From positions 3,170,001-3,234,000 of the forward strand of contig NC_049564.1 of assembly GCF_013368755.1 (NCBI RefSeq): 64,000 nt of DNA, read 5' to 3'. Shown in pieces: positions 23,246 through 36,000 of the stretch (position 1 is its first letter; every line of letters begins with the position of its first letter). This DNA comes from Talaromyces rugulosus. Its lineage: Eukaryota > Ascomycota > Eurotiomycetes > Eurotiales > Trichocomaceae. Position numbers and translations under genes: made by a program. The notes under the pieces are model-generated. The model was not told the origin of the DNA, made no database searches, and worked only from the letters and a program-made list of their open reading frames with translations.

Positions 23246-26118
23246 AACATGTATGTCACCAGGTGTAATTCACATCAGAGGGTAGGGCATTATACGAGAA
23301 AAGCGCTGATTATGAACAAGCGCTGATTATGAACATTTTTTAAGGCTTTTTATCGCCTACATTGCGTGATGGTCAGTCTATGACCGAAATCCAGATGTTT
23401 TAAAGCGGCTAAATTGGCAACTATTCTGAATGGTGACGATCGTTTATTTGAATTATACTGAAGCTTACACGTATAAGCTTAAAATCTTATTTAATATGAT
23501 TACTATCTGGTTATGTATAGACCCAGCCTGGCTGCGGTATAAATAATAATGAACCATTCTTATTTTCAGCTTCTGCGTCTTATTTACTCATCAAGTCGCC
23601 TTGTCGCCTTGTGTAAACTTATTGGGCTTACAAGCAATATCTAGGTCCCATTAGGTCATCGAACAAGAGATGACACCAACTTCAGGATCCAGTGCTTCTC
23701 TCCGCTTCGACAGCTTCCAGTGCAGAATTATTGACAAAGTCGGTTGGATGGCATGTTCGTTAGCTGATATTGATAGATCCAGGTTAATTCCCAGCTTGGG
23801 CAGGCTGATCATTCCAATGAGTAGATGATGCTCCAGCCGTTTCATAGACAGTGCCAAAATAGGTAAATAGTCTTTCCAAGCTTTATGAGAATTAGAGTTA
23901 AAACCCTTAAGGTTCACAATAAAAGGGAACCGGACCGGAACGGGACGAAATGACACTTGTAATTTTTTTTAACCTTTTATAGGAAAACTCCACTTCATTA
24001 ATTTTCGAAAGATCAATAATTATAAGCTATACAAACAGTCCTTATGAGACGACTGTTGAGTTATATGTGTGACAGGACTGCCCGATTGCTCAGGCATGGA
24101 TCTGCCAATATAAGACCTATTATTAGTACTACGTAGTACATACCAAGTAGTACTACTTCATTTCCCCTCACCTCCACAATGTATTTTACTTACAATACCA
24201 AAGCGAAACCAACGATTGGGGCGTGTGGGGCTGGCTAAGTAGCCTTTTAAAGCATGCACACGGCAGGGGCGCAATCCTGCCGAACTAGTGACAAATTTCA
24301 GAACCGTCTCTATCTTCATCTCCCGATTCTTGTCCCGGATATTCTTAGTACAGTCACTAGCCGGTTATAAAGGACTACTATACGAAGTGGAGAGTAATTT
24401 ATTGGCATTCACAGACTGACACCTCTTGGTCCAATGGTCTTTTTGGCTGATGGCATGGCACACTAGTCAATGCCAACGAGAAAGAAATCGCCGATCTCTA
24501 CCACGCTCAAAAGAGCGGTGGCTGGAACGTTGGTATGTAGTCTGTTTTCGTGATCGCGCTCCACTTTGTCTACTAATGCCTGGAATAGGTATTGTGATAA
24601 GATTAATCTTGAAGCTTACCCTCTAATCTATGTGTAATACTCCGTACATACGACCTAGAGGATTATGCCGGAATCAATAAGGCGAGACAGTGGCGGTTCA
24701 GGATGCGATAAAAATTATCCTAAAATTGGGCTGTTGGTATTAATTTTGACAATGGCTTTCTTTCTGAGCGACCTGCTGCCGTTGAGCCTTTCTATAACCC
24801 CAAAGGCTTGGTAATAATAACAGTTCTGCTTTCTGTAAATGGTACTCTCTTGTCTCTGACCCAGGCATTGGGCCATAAATAGGAATCTGAAAAGTAAGTG
24901 TGATGGAAGCAAAAATTAGGCTCAGTACTAACACACGTAATAGGTGGGCTATTTGTACGATGGCCACCAAGGTGTCGCAGGATCTTTATGAAGATGTTTA
25001 TAAGTCCATGCTCGAAACATTGCAGTATGTCTAATGAACACCCAAATGCTCCAATACCGAGAGAGCTGGTCTTGTTTACCATTGATTATCGGTTTCTCAC
25101 TAACAGTGACTTTAACTGGTCTCCGTGGATTTCACAGGAGACTCGCACAAGGCAAAATTCTCTTGGTTTTTTACTAGGAAGCGTGCCGAATAGATTCTGG
25201 CACGACATGGGTCGTTGTGTTTTCCCGCTGGAAGTTCAGGCAGAACCGCTATCCGAGCTGCTGGAAAACGTCTATTCCTGCTAACTATTTTATCAATTGC
25301 TAAAGCAACCTCTCCAAATTCACCTTTCAGAGGCAGTCAACTTACTGGGTTAAATGAGCCACGTGAAGTTCGCCCTTTGGTGGACTCCTCAACGTTGGGG
25401 ATGTCGGTTAGTCTACATCAATCATATTGAAACATTACCATAACCGGCCCTTCAAAATATAGCGATGGGTTCTTTGGATCATTATCAGACCTCAAAAAAG
25501 GATATTGGTATCTTTTCCATGGATCAAAAATACCGAGGCAAGATCCGTGGTCTCCTCAATCATCATCCCGAATGGGTCTCCGTGCACGGTTCGGAGACGG
25601 ACAATAATGGATTAACAGTGTTTTAATAATAATTCATATAATTATACTCCGTATAGTACTACGTACTACGTACTAGCATTATAATCATGGTGGAGACGCC
25701 AGTATTGGGGCTAACAACATCTAGTCTATAGGCGACGGTATTATTCCCTCAGCTCGTCCATTGCTCCACCATTTGCAACTTTTGAGCATTATTAGTTTGC
25801 TTTCCAAGAATAAGGCCCCTCGCCAACGTATCCACAATTGTATTTCAACTTTCAAGTCGAACGCCAAAGCATCCAAAAAAAAAAAGTGCTTGCCAATGGA
25901 TTGGGGCCGTTACGGTATCCAAATCGGCATCCTAGTAATACGGGCCCTTAGTTTGTTCATGTCAGATATCGTTCGGGAGAAGAACTACTTTACAGGTGCA
26001 TGCGTTTCTCAGGGGTGTTTGTCTGGCCAGCTGTAATTAATTACAAGCCACCTCTCCGCCTTTTATCTATCTAGATACCTGTCGATTTCCTCTCTTCCCT
26101 CATATCTCCACGGTAAAC
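23246..26118. other. Long gene-poor stretch with a short direct repeat and weak relics
   Basis: Nearly 2.9 kb without a gene I can name. A 17-bp unit (aagcgctgattatgaac) is repeated back to back at 23301-23334. Coding-like scraps occur near 24460-24535 (EKEIADLYHAQKSGGWNVG) and 25080-25430, broken by stops or frame changes. The region also carries TACTCCGTA motifs at 24638 and 25645 and tandem TACGTA palindromes near 25660. The last 200 bp should hold the promoter of the 26119 gene. Confidence 0.4.
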
Positions 26119-27261
26119 ATGGCGGACGTCGATCTGAATGACAACGCCCAAGGTGGCCTCTGGGCTATCTCTGTTATTATGCTTGTCATCGCAACAGTTT
26201 CAGTGATTATTCGAACGTGGGCAGTTTTATCCGACCCGTCTCGGAGGTTCGGTCTGGACGACTTGTTTGTGACTCTTTCGCTGGTCAGTGTTCTGCATGT
26301 CGGCTCCAAGTCGTCTCCGTTTCTAACAGTTCACACAGCCTTTCTACGCTGGCGAGACTGCCATGGTGTTCTGGTGGATCAAATTGGGCCTCGGTCGTCA
26401 TGAGGCGACCATTTCACTCGATGACTTGGCACAGGCTGGCAAGATTGTGTTCGCGAGTGGCTTCCTGTTCAACACTGGGTTGGTTCTGCCCAAATTCTCG
26501 GTTCTGTTCTTCTACCACCGCATCTTCGGCAAGTCCCATCAATGGTTCTACAATCTGATCTGGGTGGCCGCCTCGTTGAATCTGGCCTGGCTCATCACCA
26601 CCTATTTCTGCGCTGCCTTCCAGTGCGACCCCCCCAAAGCAGCATGGACAGCTGTTCCAGGGGCGAAGTGTATCCCTATCGGCCGAATCTATGTTGGCAC
26701 CTCGGTCGTTAGCACCATCATCGACTTGGTCATCATTCTAATGCCCGTGCCGATGCTCGTGGGCTTGCAGGCGACCAAGACTCGACGAGCGCTTGTGCTC
26801 ATTGTGTTCCTCTGTGGCTACTGGTATCTTACCCCACTCTCGCTGGGCTCTTCGCGAAGCGCTAAACATTCTATCTATACAGTGTCATCGTTACTTCTCT
26901 CGGCCGCCTCGTCACAGTCGCCAAGGTCGGCGCAGGCCTGACCCAGGATATCACCTGGTCAGACGTGACCTATATCAAATGGGTCCAATGCGAAGGCGCC
27001 CTGTCGATTGCATCGGCTTGTCTGCCGAATATCATGAGTTTTGGCCGCCGTCTCAAACAGCATGGTGTGCGCGCTGCGGTTCGGGGGAAATCCGCCTACG
27101 CATCACAGGGGGCGTCGGCGCGACATGACTTTCGAAAGATCGGACCTAGCACTACAGAGGAGTCGGGGCCCAAGGATCCATATGGGAGTGATGAAGAGCT
27201 GAGGGTGTTGACGGCGCCTCAGCACGGAATAGTGCAGACGCGCACCTTTCAAGTCAGCTGA
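26119..27261 (+). CDS. PTH11/SAT4-like seven-helix integral membrane protein (rhodopsin-domain family)
   Basis: Exons 26119-26283, 26339-26823 and 26883-27261 give 342 aa. Membrane segments follow one another: LWAISVIMLVIATVSVIIR, FYAGETAMVFWWIKLGLG, IVFASGFLFNTGLVLPKFSVLFFY, WVAASLNLAWLITTYFC, VGTSVVSTIIDLVIILMP, ALVLIVFLCG and VIVTSLGRLVTVAKVG. The helix 3 motif LPKFSVLFFYHRIF and the CDPPKAAW loop with paired Cys are typical of this fungal family. The helix 6-7 loop has DITWSDVTYIKWVQCEGALSI, close to the usual W-x-x-x-E pattern. The C-tail (~75 residues) is polar. Members are plasma-membrane receptors or receptor-like proteins; ligands are mostly unknown. It flanks the acyltransferase of the putative cluster, in convergent orientation. 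Confidence 0.85.
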
Positions 27262-27604
27262 GGAGAGAGTAGCTCTCATCAGGACGAATTGCGAGGAATC
27301 GGAGCCCGGTGATAGGGTTGCGCCTATTACGTTGTATTGCAAAAAAAACTGCTTGTGTATGAATGAAATGTTGAAATGTTTCTGTTAGAATTTGGCCAAC
27401 GAATTATCAGCCGCGATTCATGCGGTTTTGATGTTTTTGGATATAGCGTATCTAACAAGTGTTGTATCTCAATAGTGTCGGACAATTTTTACTTTCCATA
27501 AAAACTTATGGTCTCCGAAACCCTAACAGGATGATCGGACCTCTACGGTTCCTAGAATTAGCTGTCTTTGACAATTCTCATTCTTGGGCTTGATGTTTTC
27601 TAGT
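27262..27604. other. Convergent intergenic spacer
   Basis: Between two converging genes; holds their 3' ends. No other feature seen. Confidence 0.5.
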
Positions 27605-28948
27605 CTACGCAGTCAATTCTTTGAGCAAAGACTCCCTAACCCGCGCGACAAAGCCATCCATCACTGCCTTTTCGTAAAAAGCCTCGTTGTACACCAAATT
27701 CAAACAGAGCTGGTCACGGAACGTCCAGACATGGCATACACATTGCCTGCTCATCATTTCCAACCCGCCCGACACTCGGTCGACGCGAATTCCTCTCGCT
27801 TCAGTTCCTTTCTCCCGGCCTAACAGCCTCTCAGCCACACCAAGACTGCTAATATCAACGTCCGTTGGCGACGGGGCTCCCGCCGGCAAGCTGCGAAGCA
27901 GGTTGCACAGCCCGATGGCGTACTCGCGATGTGCCGAGATATATTCTTTGCTCAGGCCCTTGCGGTACTCGTCATGATACAGTCTGGCTCTCTCCTCCCA
28001 CGACGATGAGGCAGACACAGGAAGCATCCACCCGGTCGTGAAAATGACCGACGCGTACTCCCGGCCAGAGTATGGCTCCGACAGGAATGGACGAAAGCTG
28101 TACCGGATTGTGCTGGTATAATGCTTCTCCTGGTCCTCCGGTACAGCCAGTGCGTAGTTGGCAGCGGCAATCGATGCATGCACTGCAGCCGTCACCGAGA
28201 TGCTGCGAGCCTTGCACGCCTGGACAATAGCCTGGGTCTCTTGCTCAGACAAGTGAAGACGGGCAATACGTGTACCACCAGGGACCGTGTCCTGCGGGCT
28301 AGGTGACGAAATCCCGATGGCACCGACCGCATGGCCGAAGCTGCCCACACACTTTGCGCCGAGTTCTTTGTCGGCTTCAGACGGGCTCGTAGAAATTCCT
28401 GCGGCTTCTTCGATTGACGGTGCCAGCCGAGAAACCTCCTCACCCCATGGCAGGCTGGCTGGAGACGAAGCCGCTAGGGCTAGGAAGTCGTCCATGAGCA
28501 GCAACCCGCCGACCCCGTCGGTTCGCCAGTGCTGCGAGTGACCTAGTACCTCGTTTGTCTTGGGGAGGTAGTACATGGTCGCGTAGGGACTGACGGTGAT
28601 CGAAGCGACCAACTCATCGGCCGTTTTATCCTCGACCACGTGGAACGTTTCGGATGCCCATTTCTCCAGGGCTGCGGCATCCGGGACGTCGTAGACATAA
28701 TTTGTCTGATCCACGATGTAAGCCGCGATCGTCGGATGCTTGAAGCGAAGTGCCTTCCAAGCGTCCCGGAAGAGAGATGAGAGATTTTCCTGGGCGAGGG
28801 AGCCGGTGGGTGTGATGGCAGCAATTATATTGATAGCCCAATGCTCACGATTGAGTGGAAGCGCGGCATCGCCGAGGATCTTGATGAACGTCTCATTCTC
28901 GCCCACGGCGCGCTCGTATCTCCCTTCGCGGACCTTTGACCAAGGCAT
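27605..28948 (-). CDS. CoA-dependent acyltransferase (HxxxDG, Tri3/condensation-like)
   Basis: Single exon, 447 aa, from the ATG at 28948 (a longer frame upstream starts with TTG and is ignored). The catalytic HxxxDG motif is at residues 140-145 (HWRTDG) in the context LGHSQHWRTDGVGGLLLMDDF. The N-terminal and C-terminal halves show the chloramphenicol-acetyltransferase-like fold pattern, with RIARLHLSEQETQAIVQACK opening the second half, as in trichothecene 15-O-acetyltransferase Tri3 and related secondary-metabolite acyltransferases. A clear DFGWG motif is not seen; the matching area may be FRDQLCLNLVYNE. It probably acylates a hydroxyl of a metabolite. It lies 4 kb from the PKS, with the MFS gene between them. 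Confidence 0.8.
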   Translation of the reverse strand: MPWSKVREGRYERAVGENETFIKILGDAALPLNREHWAINIIAAITPTGSLAQENLSSLFRDAWKALRFKHPTIAAYIVDQTNYVYDVPDAAALEKWASETFHVVEDKTADELVASITVSPYATMYYLPKTNEVLGHSQHWRTDGVGGLLLMDDFLALAASSPASLPWGEEVSRLAPSIEEAAGISTSPSEADKELGAKCVGSFGHAVGAIGISSPSPQDTVPGGTRIARLHLSEQETQAIVQACKARSISVTAAVHASIAAANYALAVPEDQEKHYTSTIRYSFRPFLSEPYSGREYASVIFTTGWMLPVSASSSWEERARLYHDEYRKGLSKEYISAHREYAIGLCNLLRSLPAGAPSPTDVDISSLGVAERLLGREKGTEARGIRVDRVSGGLEMMSRQCVCHVWTFRDQLCLNLVYNEAFYEKAVMDGFVARVRESLLKELTA

Positions 28949-30066
28949 TGTGGCTAAAGTCTTTGGATGCAAACAAGATGGATGATAGTCGGTCGGAGGA
29001 CTACGTACACAGTTTCATATTTAAAGTGGTTCGAGTGGGTCTTGTCATGTAGTTCCTCTTTGGGATTAGACGTGACAGTGTTGTAGGCATTATTTTACGA
29101 GCCCGGTGGTACACCCTTTACCTCTGTAATTAATGTCGAGAGACACAACAGCCCCCCCTCTTGGCGAATACCCTAGCTCTTATTAGTTTCACCCATATAG
29201 GAGTAATAGTAGCGGATCTTATTAGCTTGGTTTCCATACTATCGCCACTATGCAGGATTGTGGCCCTCTCCACATGACAAACAGATCCTTATAACTTCAT
29301 CATTTCAAGCACGAATTTCTGAAAAATATTACAGCAAATACTTAATTGACTCTATATTTCCATTTTTAATAAAAAATTGATATAGGGGAAAAGAAATAGA
29401 TAAAGGTACATCAAAATATACTCTGAACATGTGAATTAGAGTTTGAGCCCCGCTTTCCGCGCGGGGGCCAAGATCCAATTTCTCCGGTTCCGTTGCTGCT
29501 AAAATTTAGTGCTTGGTAAAGCGGGTGGTGTCTGGAAGGACTACAGTAAATAAAGTAAATAGAATATGGGATATGGGGCATATTGATTCAAAATAAACCG
29601 CTTGAGGGCATGTATCTTTCCGGATCAGGCCTCAAGCTTATAAGCATAATCTAGACAGGATCCTTCCTTTGTGGTACTATATCAACTCAACCCGCAGGGG
29701 ATCTGCAGGCATTCTCGAGCCTGGCACTTTACAGGCTTGGCGAAATAAATCCTGACCCTCTGTTAGTGATTACTAACTAAATCGGTCCTAATTCGTCACT
29801 AGGCAGCTTATCCTGCTTAGGAGCGTAAACCACTGATTCCCCTTAATTATTTGGAATTATACAATCAGATCAAACTATTAAAGAAATATTTATATAAACT
29901 AGTTTGATATATATTTTTATCCCTTTTTGCACCTTATTAAGCAAGTGCCAAGGTCCCGAAGTTAGACTCGGTATTTTACCTCCTAGCCCTAACCCTAACC
30001 CTAATCCTTCCTACTCCTTTCTAATCTAACCCCCTCCTCACCCAAAAAGAGATTATGGATTATGGA
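28949..30066. other. AT-rich spacer containing an interstitial telomere-like tract
   Basis: No gene. It contains the acyltransferase promoter and an AT-rich 29300-29960 block. A CCCTAA tract (next entry) ends it. Confidence 0.5.
29987..30004. repeat. Interstitial telomere-like repeat, three CCCTAA units
   Basis: Three perfect head-to-tail CCCTAA units, the complement of TTAGGG used by most filamentous fungi. It sits between the acyltransferase and the MFS gene. A single degenerate unit flanks it (CTAATC). It may be a scar of chromosome-end fusion or telomerase-patched break repair. Confidence 0.75.
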
Positions 30067-31666
30067 TTATGCGGTGATCATTTTGCTTCTCGACCGCAGC
30101 TTAGGACCCCACAGATGAAACACCCATGGGATCGGCCCCAATACAACAGAGATGAACCCAAAGACACTCGTTGCCCAGCCAACACCGAGGTTGCTATACA
30201 CTAAGCCACTCGTTAGCTAAATTCTCAACTAGATTGGTTCCAACTTACTGGGGTTGATAAAGAGTGGGAATGCCGCTGCGAGCGCGTAACGAAGGAGCGA
30301 AGTAGCTGCAACTGCAGAGGCTCCCAGGAGGGCGTCGTAAACGTCGAGAAGATAAAGTAATCCGCTCATCTACTTGATGCTCAGTCAAAGGTCAATTGGA
30401 TGGAAAAGCGTATCGACTGACACATATGCACATGTTCCCCCAGGCAATGACCGCAGCAGCAATCAGGGAACTGATCCAGTGTATCTCGGGCCGTGCAGTC
30501 CAGGCAAACCAGAACAATCCGACGGGCAATCCGAAACCGCCGACCATCGAAGCATGCAAACGCTGCTCTGGCGCAAGCCTCCCAGTATTACCTTGGGCTT
30601 TCCATGTGGCGTGACGTTTCTGGTAGATCATGCAGTCAATGAAGATTACGGTCAGGGACCCGAGCAGACTTCCCACGGCGATAGGAATGAAGGTTAACCC
30701 GATCTGCTGGATATCAAACCCGTACACAGTCGCATACACGTACTGGAATGCGGCGAAGAAAGAGTAGAGAACAGCAAAGGTGAAGCCAATGTACAGTGAC
30801 CACGCAATAACAATTGGCTCTGAGTAGAGCATCCGCGCGGGCCGCAGCAAAGTGACCTGGAAGAGCAATTTCAACGGCGGTGTGTTTCCGGCCTCTTTGG
30901 CAGCTCGCGCGACGATGATCTTTTTATACGTTTCTTGCATACCCAGGGCAAGAATGAAGGCGAAGACGGCGAAGAATAAGATGATCCATTGTGTCCACCG
31001 CCAACCCTTGGCCGCAACAGCGAAGCCCCCCATGAGAGGCCTGATCTGTCAGCACCCAGACGTATTTTTGTATTTTCAAACGCTACAAGGTGTCTTACCC
31101 CAATGCCGGACCAAAAAACGGACAGAGAGCAAACAACGTGGTTGCGAGCGCGCGATGCTCTGGTTTCCAGATATCAGCATTCGTGCCCGCGCCGACAACC
31201 AGGGGCGGGCTAGCGAAAATCCCCGCCAGCAAACGACAAATCACGAGGGTAGCGAAGTTTTGTGCAAAGCCGGCTCCGAGGGTGAACAGTGCGCATAGTG
31301 GAAGGGAGATCATGTAGCTAGACGTCCTGCCAAAGTTCTCGCTCAACGGGGCGGCGAGCATTGGACCAGCGCCCAACCCGACGAGAAAGACCGAGAAGGG
31401 CACGATGGCGGCGACTTCGGAGACATGAAAGCGTTCTATCACCTCCGGCACGGCGGATGTGTATATTGATGAGCCAACTGTCCTGTATATGTGTTGGTTA
31501 GAGCGTGGGATGCAGGATGGTATACGGGGACATACACAACAAGACCGAATATCGCTGGAAGAACAGAGTGGTAGACTCGTTTCCATGTCGGCCAATTGTA
31601 GGGGTTTCGGTGGTCGCCATCCCAGTCGATCACCGCAGTCTCGGGTTGTTTCTTCTCGTCTGCCAT
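30067..31666 (-). CDS. MFS efflux transporter (DHA1-type multidrug/toxin pump)
   Basis: Exons 31666-31536, 31482-31099, 31040-30422, 30369-30249 and 30200-30067 give 462 aa. The N-terminus has DWDGDHRNPYNWPTWKRVY, the D-x(n)-NP-x-NW motif common to fungal DHA1 pumps, then helix 1 and TSAVPEVIERFHVS. Helices 2-4 contain FLVGLGAGPMLAAPLSENFGR and ICRLLAGIFASPPLVVGAGT (motif C-like). DIWKPEHRALATTLFALCPF and LGPLMGGFAVAAKGWRW follow, as in DHA1. The last exon was joined with acceptor at 30201 to give NPMYSNLGVGWATSVFGF. Likely a plasma-membrane proton-driven exporter. It is divergent from the PKS with 1.35 kb between starts, so it may export the cluster product. Confidence 0.88.
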
Positions 31667-33016
31667 CTTGTCAGCAACAGAGAGGTACAGGACGGCACTT
31701 CATGGGCGCGAAGATGAGAAAGAGAGGTCCACGGCATCAGCTGCGTCAACAGCAACAACAACAGGAGAAGACACTCGGCTCGTACCTCGTATGGGATCTG
31801 CAGCAGAAGATGCCTGATTGTCGTAATATTATTATTATAATTAACGGATTATATTGCTGCGAACGATCTACGGAATACGGCATTAACCCAGCCGCTCCCA
31901 ACACGGGTCTCGCGGTATTTTTTACTCTTAATTCAATATATTAAGCGCTTATAGAGTAGTCTTGCAGAATTTGGGGTCCGTTTCGCCTGCATGATCGTGC
32001 GGAGTGCCGACAAAACGTACACCACCCATATTTGACAAGGATTACGGAGGTGCGCGTCAAAAGTTAGGGCAGTGGAGACAACTTAGTGGGCCCCAAAGCA
32101 TTAGTCTGTTTTCATGATACATAGCGTTACACTATAATTATTATGGGGGTAATAATGTACGTACAAGTCAAACACCATACCAATTTTTAACCCTAACGCA
32201 TACAAGTCCGTGTACGCTACCTCCTTTTATCTTCACACTTTTTCAGACTCCATCGTTCGGTACTCGGCATGGAGTGGCACTGAGCGAGGATCCACACCCT
32301 GGGATGCATGTAGTATCCCTATAATACACAGCACGCTTCTTTTATCCTAAGAAACGGGATCACCTACTCCACAGTACGCCCAGTGACCAATGATTCTCGT
32401 GGAGATTAAAGACCAATCCATATTCTGTGTGCATTGACAGTTGGATACTACTCACTCACAAGATGTTGTTGGTTCTCCTCTCCGATGTCGTAGCCTGGTT
32501 AATTTTTGGACCCTGTTGGCGATTGTTGTCCCTAGCTTCATGCAAGTTAAACCAACCTGATCCTACGGGCCGACTTCAATTCCTAGAACAAGCGGTTCGC
32601 AATTTTATCCCTTACTAGCAGGACGGGCGAACCAGTACGGAGCTCCGTAGTCCTAGTCTCTGAAATTTTACGGACCGTGACTATGACTGAATCTTGCAAG
32701 CGTCGTATCTTTCATCAAAGTTATGAATTTTCGGGTACCATAGTAGATAACCTGCCCCCCCGACTAGTAGATCTTCGTCCGAGCTCATATTGATTTGATA
32801 CGTACTACGTACTGGAGGCTGGAGCTTTTTAAAAAACTGGAAGGATTGGATTCCCGGTTAAATCCTGTACAAAAAAAATTAGCTTATAAGACTTGGACCC
32901 GGCAATACGGTTCCCGGAGCCTGGTACTCTAGTAGCATGCACACAGACCGTAAACCTCGATATACATTCATTATTCATCTATAGCCATTCAGGCCAGTCA
33001 TAACAGCAGCAAGAAC
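31667..33016. promoter_or_regulatory. Shared upstream region of MFS pump and PKS
   Basis: 1.35 kb between divergent starts. It contains a TACGTACTACGTACT palindromic cluster near 32798-32813 and a GTACGGAGCTCCGTA palindrome near 32636. AT-rich around 32120-32180. No factor site can be named with confidence. Confidence 0.45.
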
Positions 33017-36000
33017 ATGCATGAGACAGGCACTCAAAGGCATCCTATCGCCATAGTGGGAATTGGTAAGTCGCTCTACTCTCTCATCTCAGAAAAACTC
33101 TAAGTCTTCGGTACAGGGTGTCGACTTCCGGGTGAGGTTTCTACACCTTCACAATTATGGGAGCTTCTGCTCGAAGGCAAGTCTGGACACGGGCCAATTC
33201 CTAGCTCGAGGTTCAACGCAGATGGCTTCATTCACTTGAATCCTGACCGGCCGGGGAGTATTCACTCGAAAGGGGGATACTTCATCCGATCCGACATTCG
33301 AGCGTTCGAGAACACGTTCTTTGGGATCAACAATCTCGAAGCAAGCTCAATGGACCCCCAGCAGCGCAAGCTGCTGGAGGTGGTCTACGAATCCTTTGAG
33401 AGTAGCGGTTCCCGGCTAGAAGACATCAGTGGCTCGAACACGGGAGTTTTTGTAGGCAACTTCACCAACGACTACATGGTCATGCAATATAAAGACCCAG
33501 AGTATTTCGGGCGCTACAGTGCGACCGGCGCAAGCCCGACAGTCTTGTCAAACCGTATCACGCACTGCTTCGACCTGCGCGGACCGTCGGTGGTCCTGGA
33601 TACCGCGTGTTCATCATCCCTGTATGCGCTGCATTCTGCGTGTCTCTCTCTTGATGCACATGATTGCAATGCCGCCGTGGTTGCATCTGCCAACTTGATC
33701 CAATCGGCCGAGCAGCAGATGATTGCCGTCAAGGCAGGCATTCTGTCGCCGGAAGGTATCTGCCACAGCTTCGACGAAGCTGCAAATGGATATGGACGAG
33801 CAGAGGGTGTCTCTTCTCTGTATCTGAAGCGACTCGATGACGCCATTGCAGACGGAGACCCGATCAGAGCCGTGATCCGGGGAACAGCTGTCAACGGGTT
33901 AGTCTAGTCATCCAAGGGGTGAGAGAAAAGGCAAACAGCAAGCTAATTCACCAACAGTAACGGGAAAACGCCGGGAATTGTCCAACCCAGTGTCAAGGGG
34001 CAGGAAGCGGTGATGAGAACGGCATATCGACGTGCAGGACTACAGCCTGACGAAACGAGCTATGTCGAGGTGAGAGTCCTCCCAAGCCTACATCAAATAC
34101 CTGCTAACTCCGTTACAGCTGCATGGAACCGGCACCAAGGTTGGTGACCCCATCGAAGTGGAAGCCGTTTCTCGTGTATTCCAAAATCGCAGTGGCGCGC
34201 CAATATTCGTTGGTGGCGTGAAACCCGCCCTTGGCCACAGCGAAGGAGCGAGTGGCATCTCCAGTATCATCAAGATGGTCCTTGCGCTTGAAAACGGTGT
34301 CATCCCAGCGACTATAGGCGTGGAAAAGGTCAACCCCAGTATCAAGCTCGACGAGTGGAATGTGGATATTGTCCGAGAAAATCGGGCCTGGCCACCCAGT
34401 GCAGTTCGGAGAGTTGGCGTCAATTCTTTTGGATTTGGCGGAGCCAATGGACATGTCATTATTGAAGCTGCTCCTAGAAACGATAATTTGGTGCATCAAA
34501 AAGGTCATACGAATGGAGTTTGTCGGATTGGAAAGCTTACGGATGAGCTTCATGAGAATGGACATGGTGAAAATCTCGATCCTGTCGGCATCACTCTCTT
34601 CTCTGCCGCTACCGAGGATTCTCTCTTAAAACAATTCAACAACATTGGCAGGTACTTAACGGATAATGGCAGCCTGGTAAACATCAAAGATCTGGAATAC
34701 ACACTCAACTGTCGTCGATCGCGTCTAGCGACTCGCGGCTTTTTGGTGGCGCCAAATTCCTCCTTCCAAAATGATCTAGGTCTTCTATCTCCAGCAATCC
34801 AGGCCGACAAAGCCTACGAGGCTCTAGGCCTAACTTTTGTCTACACCGGTCAAGGCGCTCAGTGGCCAGGTATTGCCTGTGAATTGATTCACAGATTCCC
34901 CTCCTTCCAAAAATCCATTCGCTACTATGACGCATGTCTTCAAGCGCTGGATGAGGCCATTCGGCCATCCTGGACCATAGAGGAGACAATCCTGAACAAG
35001 GATGCTAACAAAATTCACCTTTCTGACCGCTCTCAGCCTGTTTGTACTGCTGTTCAACTTGCGCTTACCAATCTTCTTCGTGACTGGAATATCAAGCCAC
35101 AGACCGTCCTAGGGCACTCCTCAGGCGAGATAGCGGCTGCATATGCGGGTGACTTTATCAGTGCTCGTCAAGCAATCCTATGTTCGTATCTTCGTGGCTT
35201 GAGCGTGTCCTTGAGCAAAGAGCAAGGAGGCATGTTGGCAACCGGCTTGAACAGGCATCAAGCACAGGATGCCATCGATGAACTTGGCTTAAAGACAGCA
35301 ATTACTGTGGCTTGTATCAATTCGCCTGGGAGTACCACCTTAAGTGGTGATAGCACGGCAATCGACAAGCTTTTAAGTGTATTCCAAGAGCGTGGTACAT
35401 TTGCTAGGAAGCTGAGGACTGGCGACAAGGCTTATCATTCTCACCACATGCATGCTGTTGGTCCAGTCTATGAAGAACTCTTACAGCGTGTTTGGCACGA
35501 CTCTGAGATAAATGGCAAAGCTAATGGTCACTCTGCATCAACAATTCGCATGATCTCTAGCGTTACAAAAACAAATGTAGCCGCTACAGATGTTGCTACG
35601 CCTCATTATTGGCGCATAAATCTCGAGTCACCTGTAGAGTTTGAAGCAGCTCTCAGCTTAGCTCTAGAGAATGGTCCAACTCACTTCATTGAGCTCGGTC
35701 CTCACTCGGCTCTAGAGCTTCCCATAAAGGAGACGGTGAATAAAGTTAACGGAACTTCGGAGGGACACTTGTATCATTCTGCCCTGAGTCGTGGAAAAGA
35801 CTCCTCTGTTTCCGTGCTGAGTCTTGTCGGTTCACTTTTTCTCCACAGGCATGACGAGATCTCCTTCCAGGCAATTCTTGAAAGCGGCAGCGACTCCAGC
35901 CATCGACCGGTGCAGGTTATTTACGACCTTCCAGCGTATCCTTGGGACTATGGATCTTCTTGCCCCTGGAGTGAGCCACGCACCGTGACTGAGTTCCGCA

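Noticed and set aside
23301..23334. CRISPR-like repeat
   Set aside because: Only two adjacent copies without spacers, in a eukaryotic genome.
24420..25440. Coding-like scraps (EKEIADLYHAQKSGGWNVG; a two-frame stretch at 25080-25430)
   Set aside because: Too short and broken to assign to a family; may be relics but not supported as genes.
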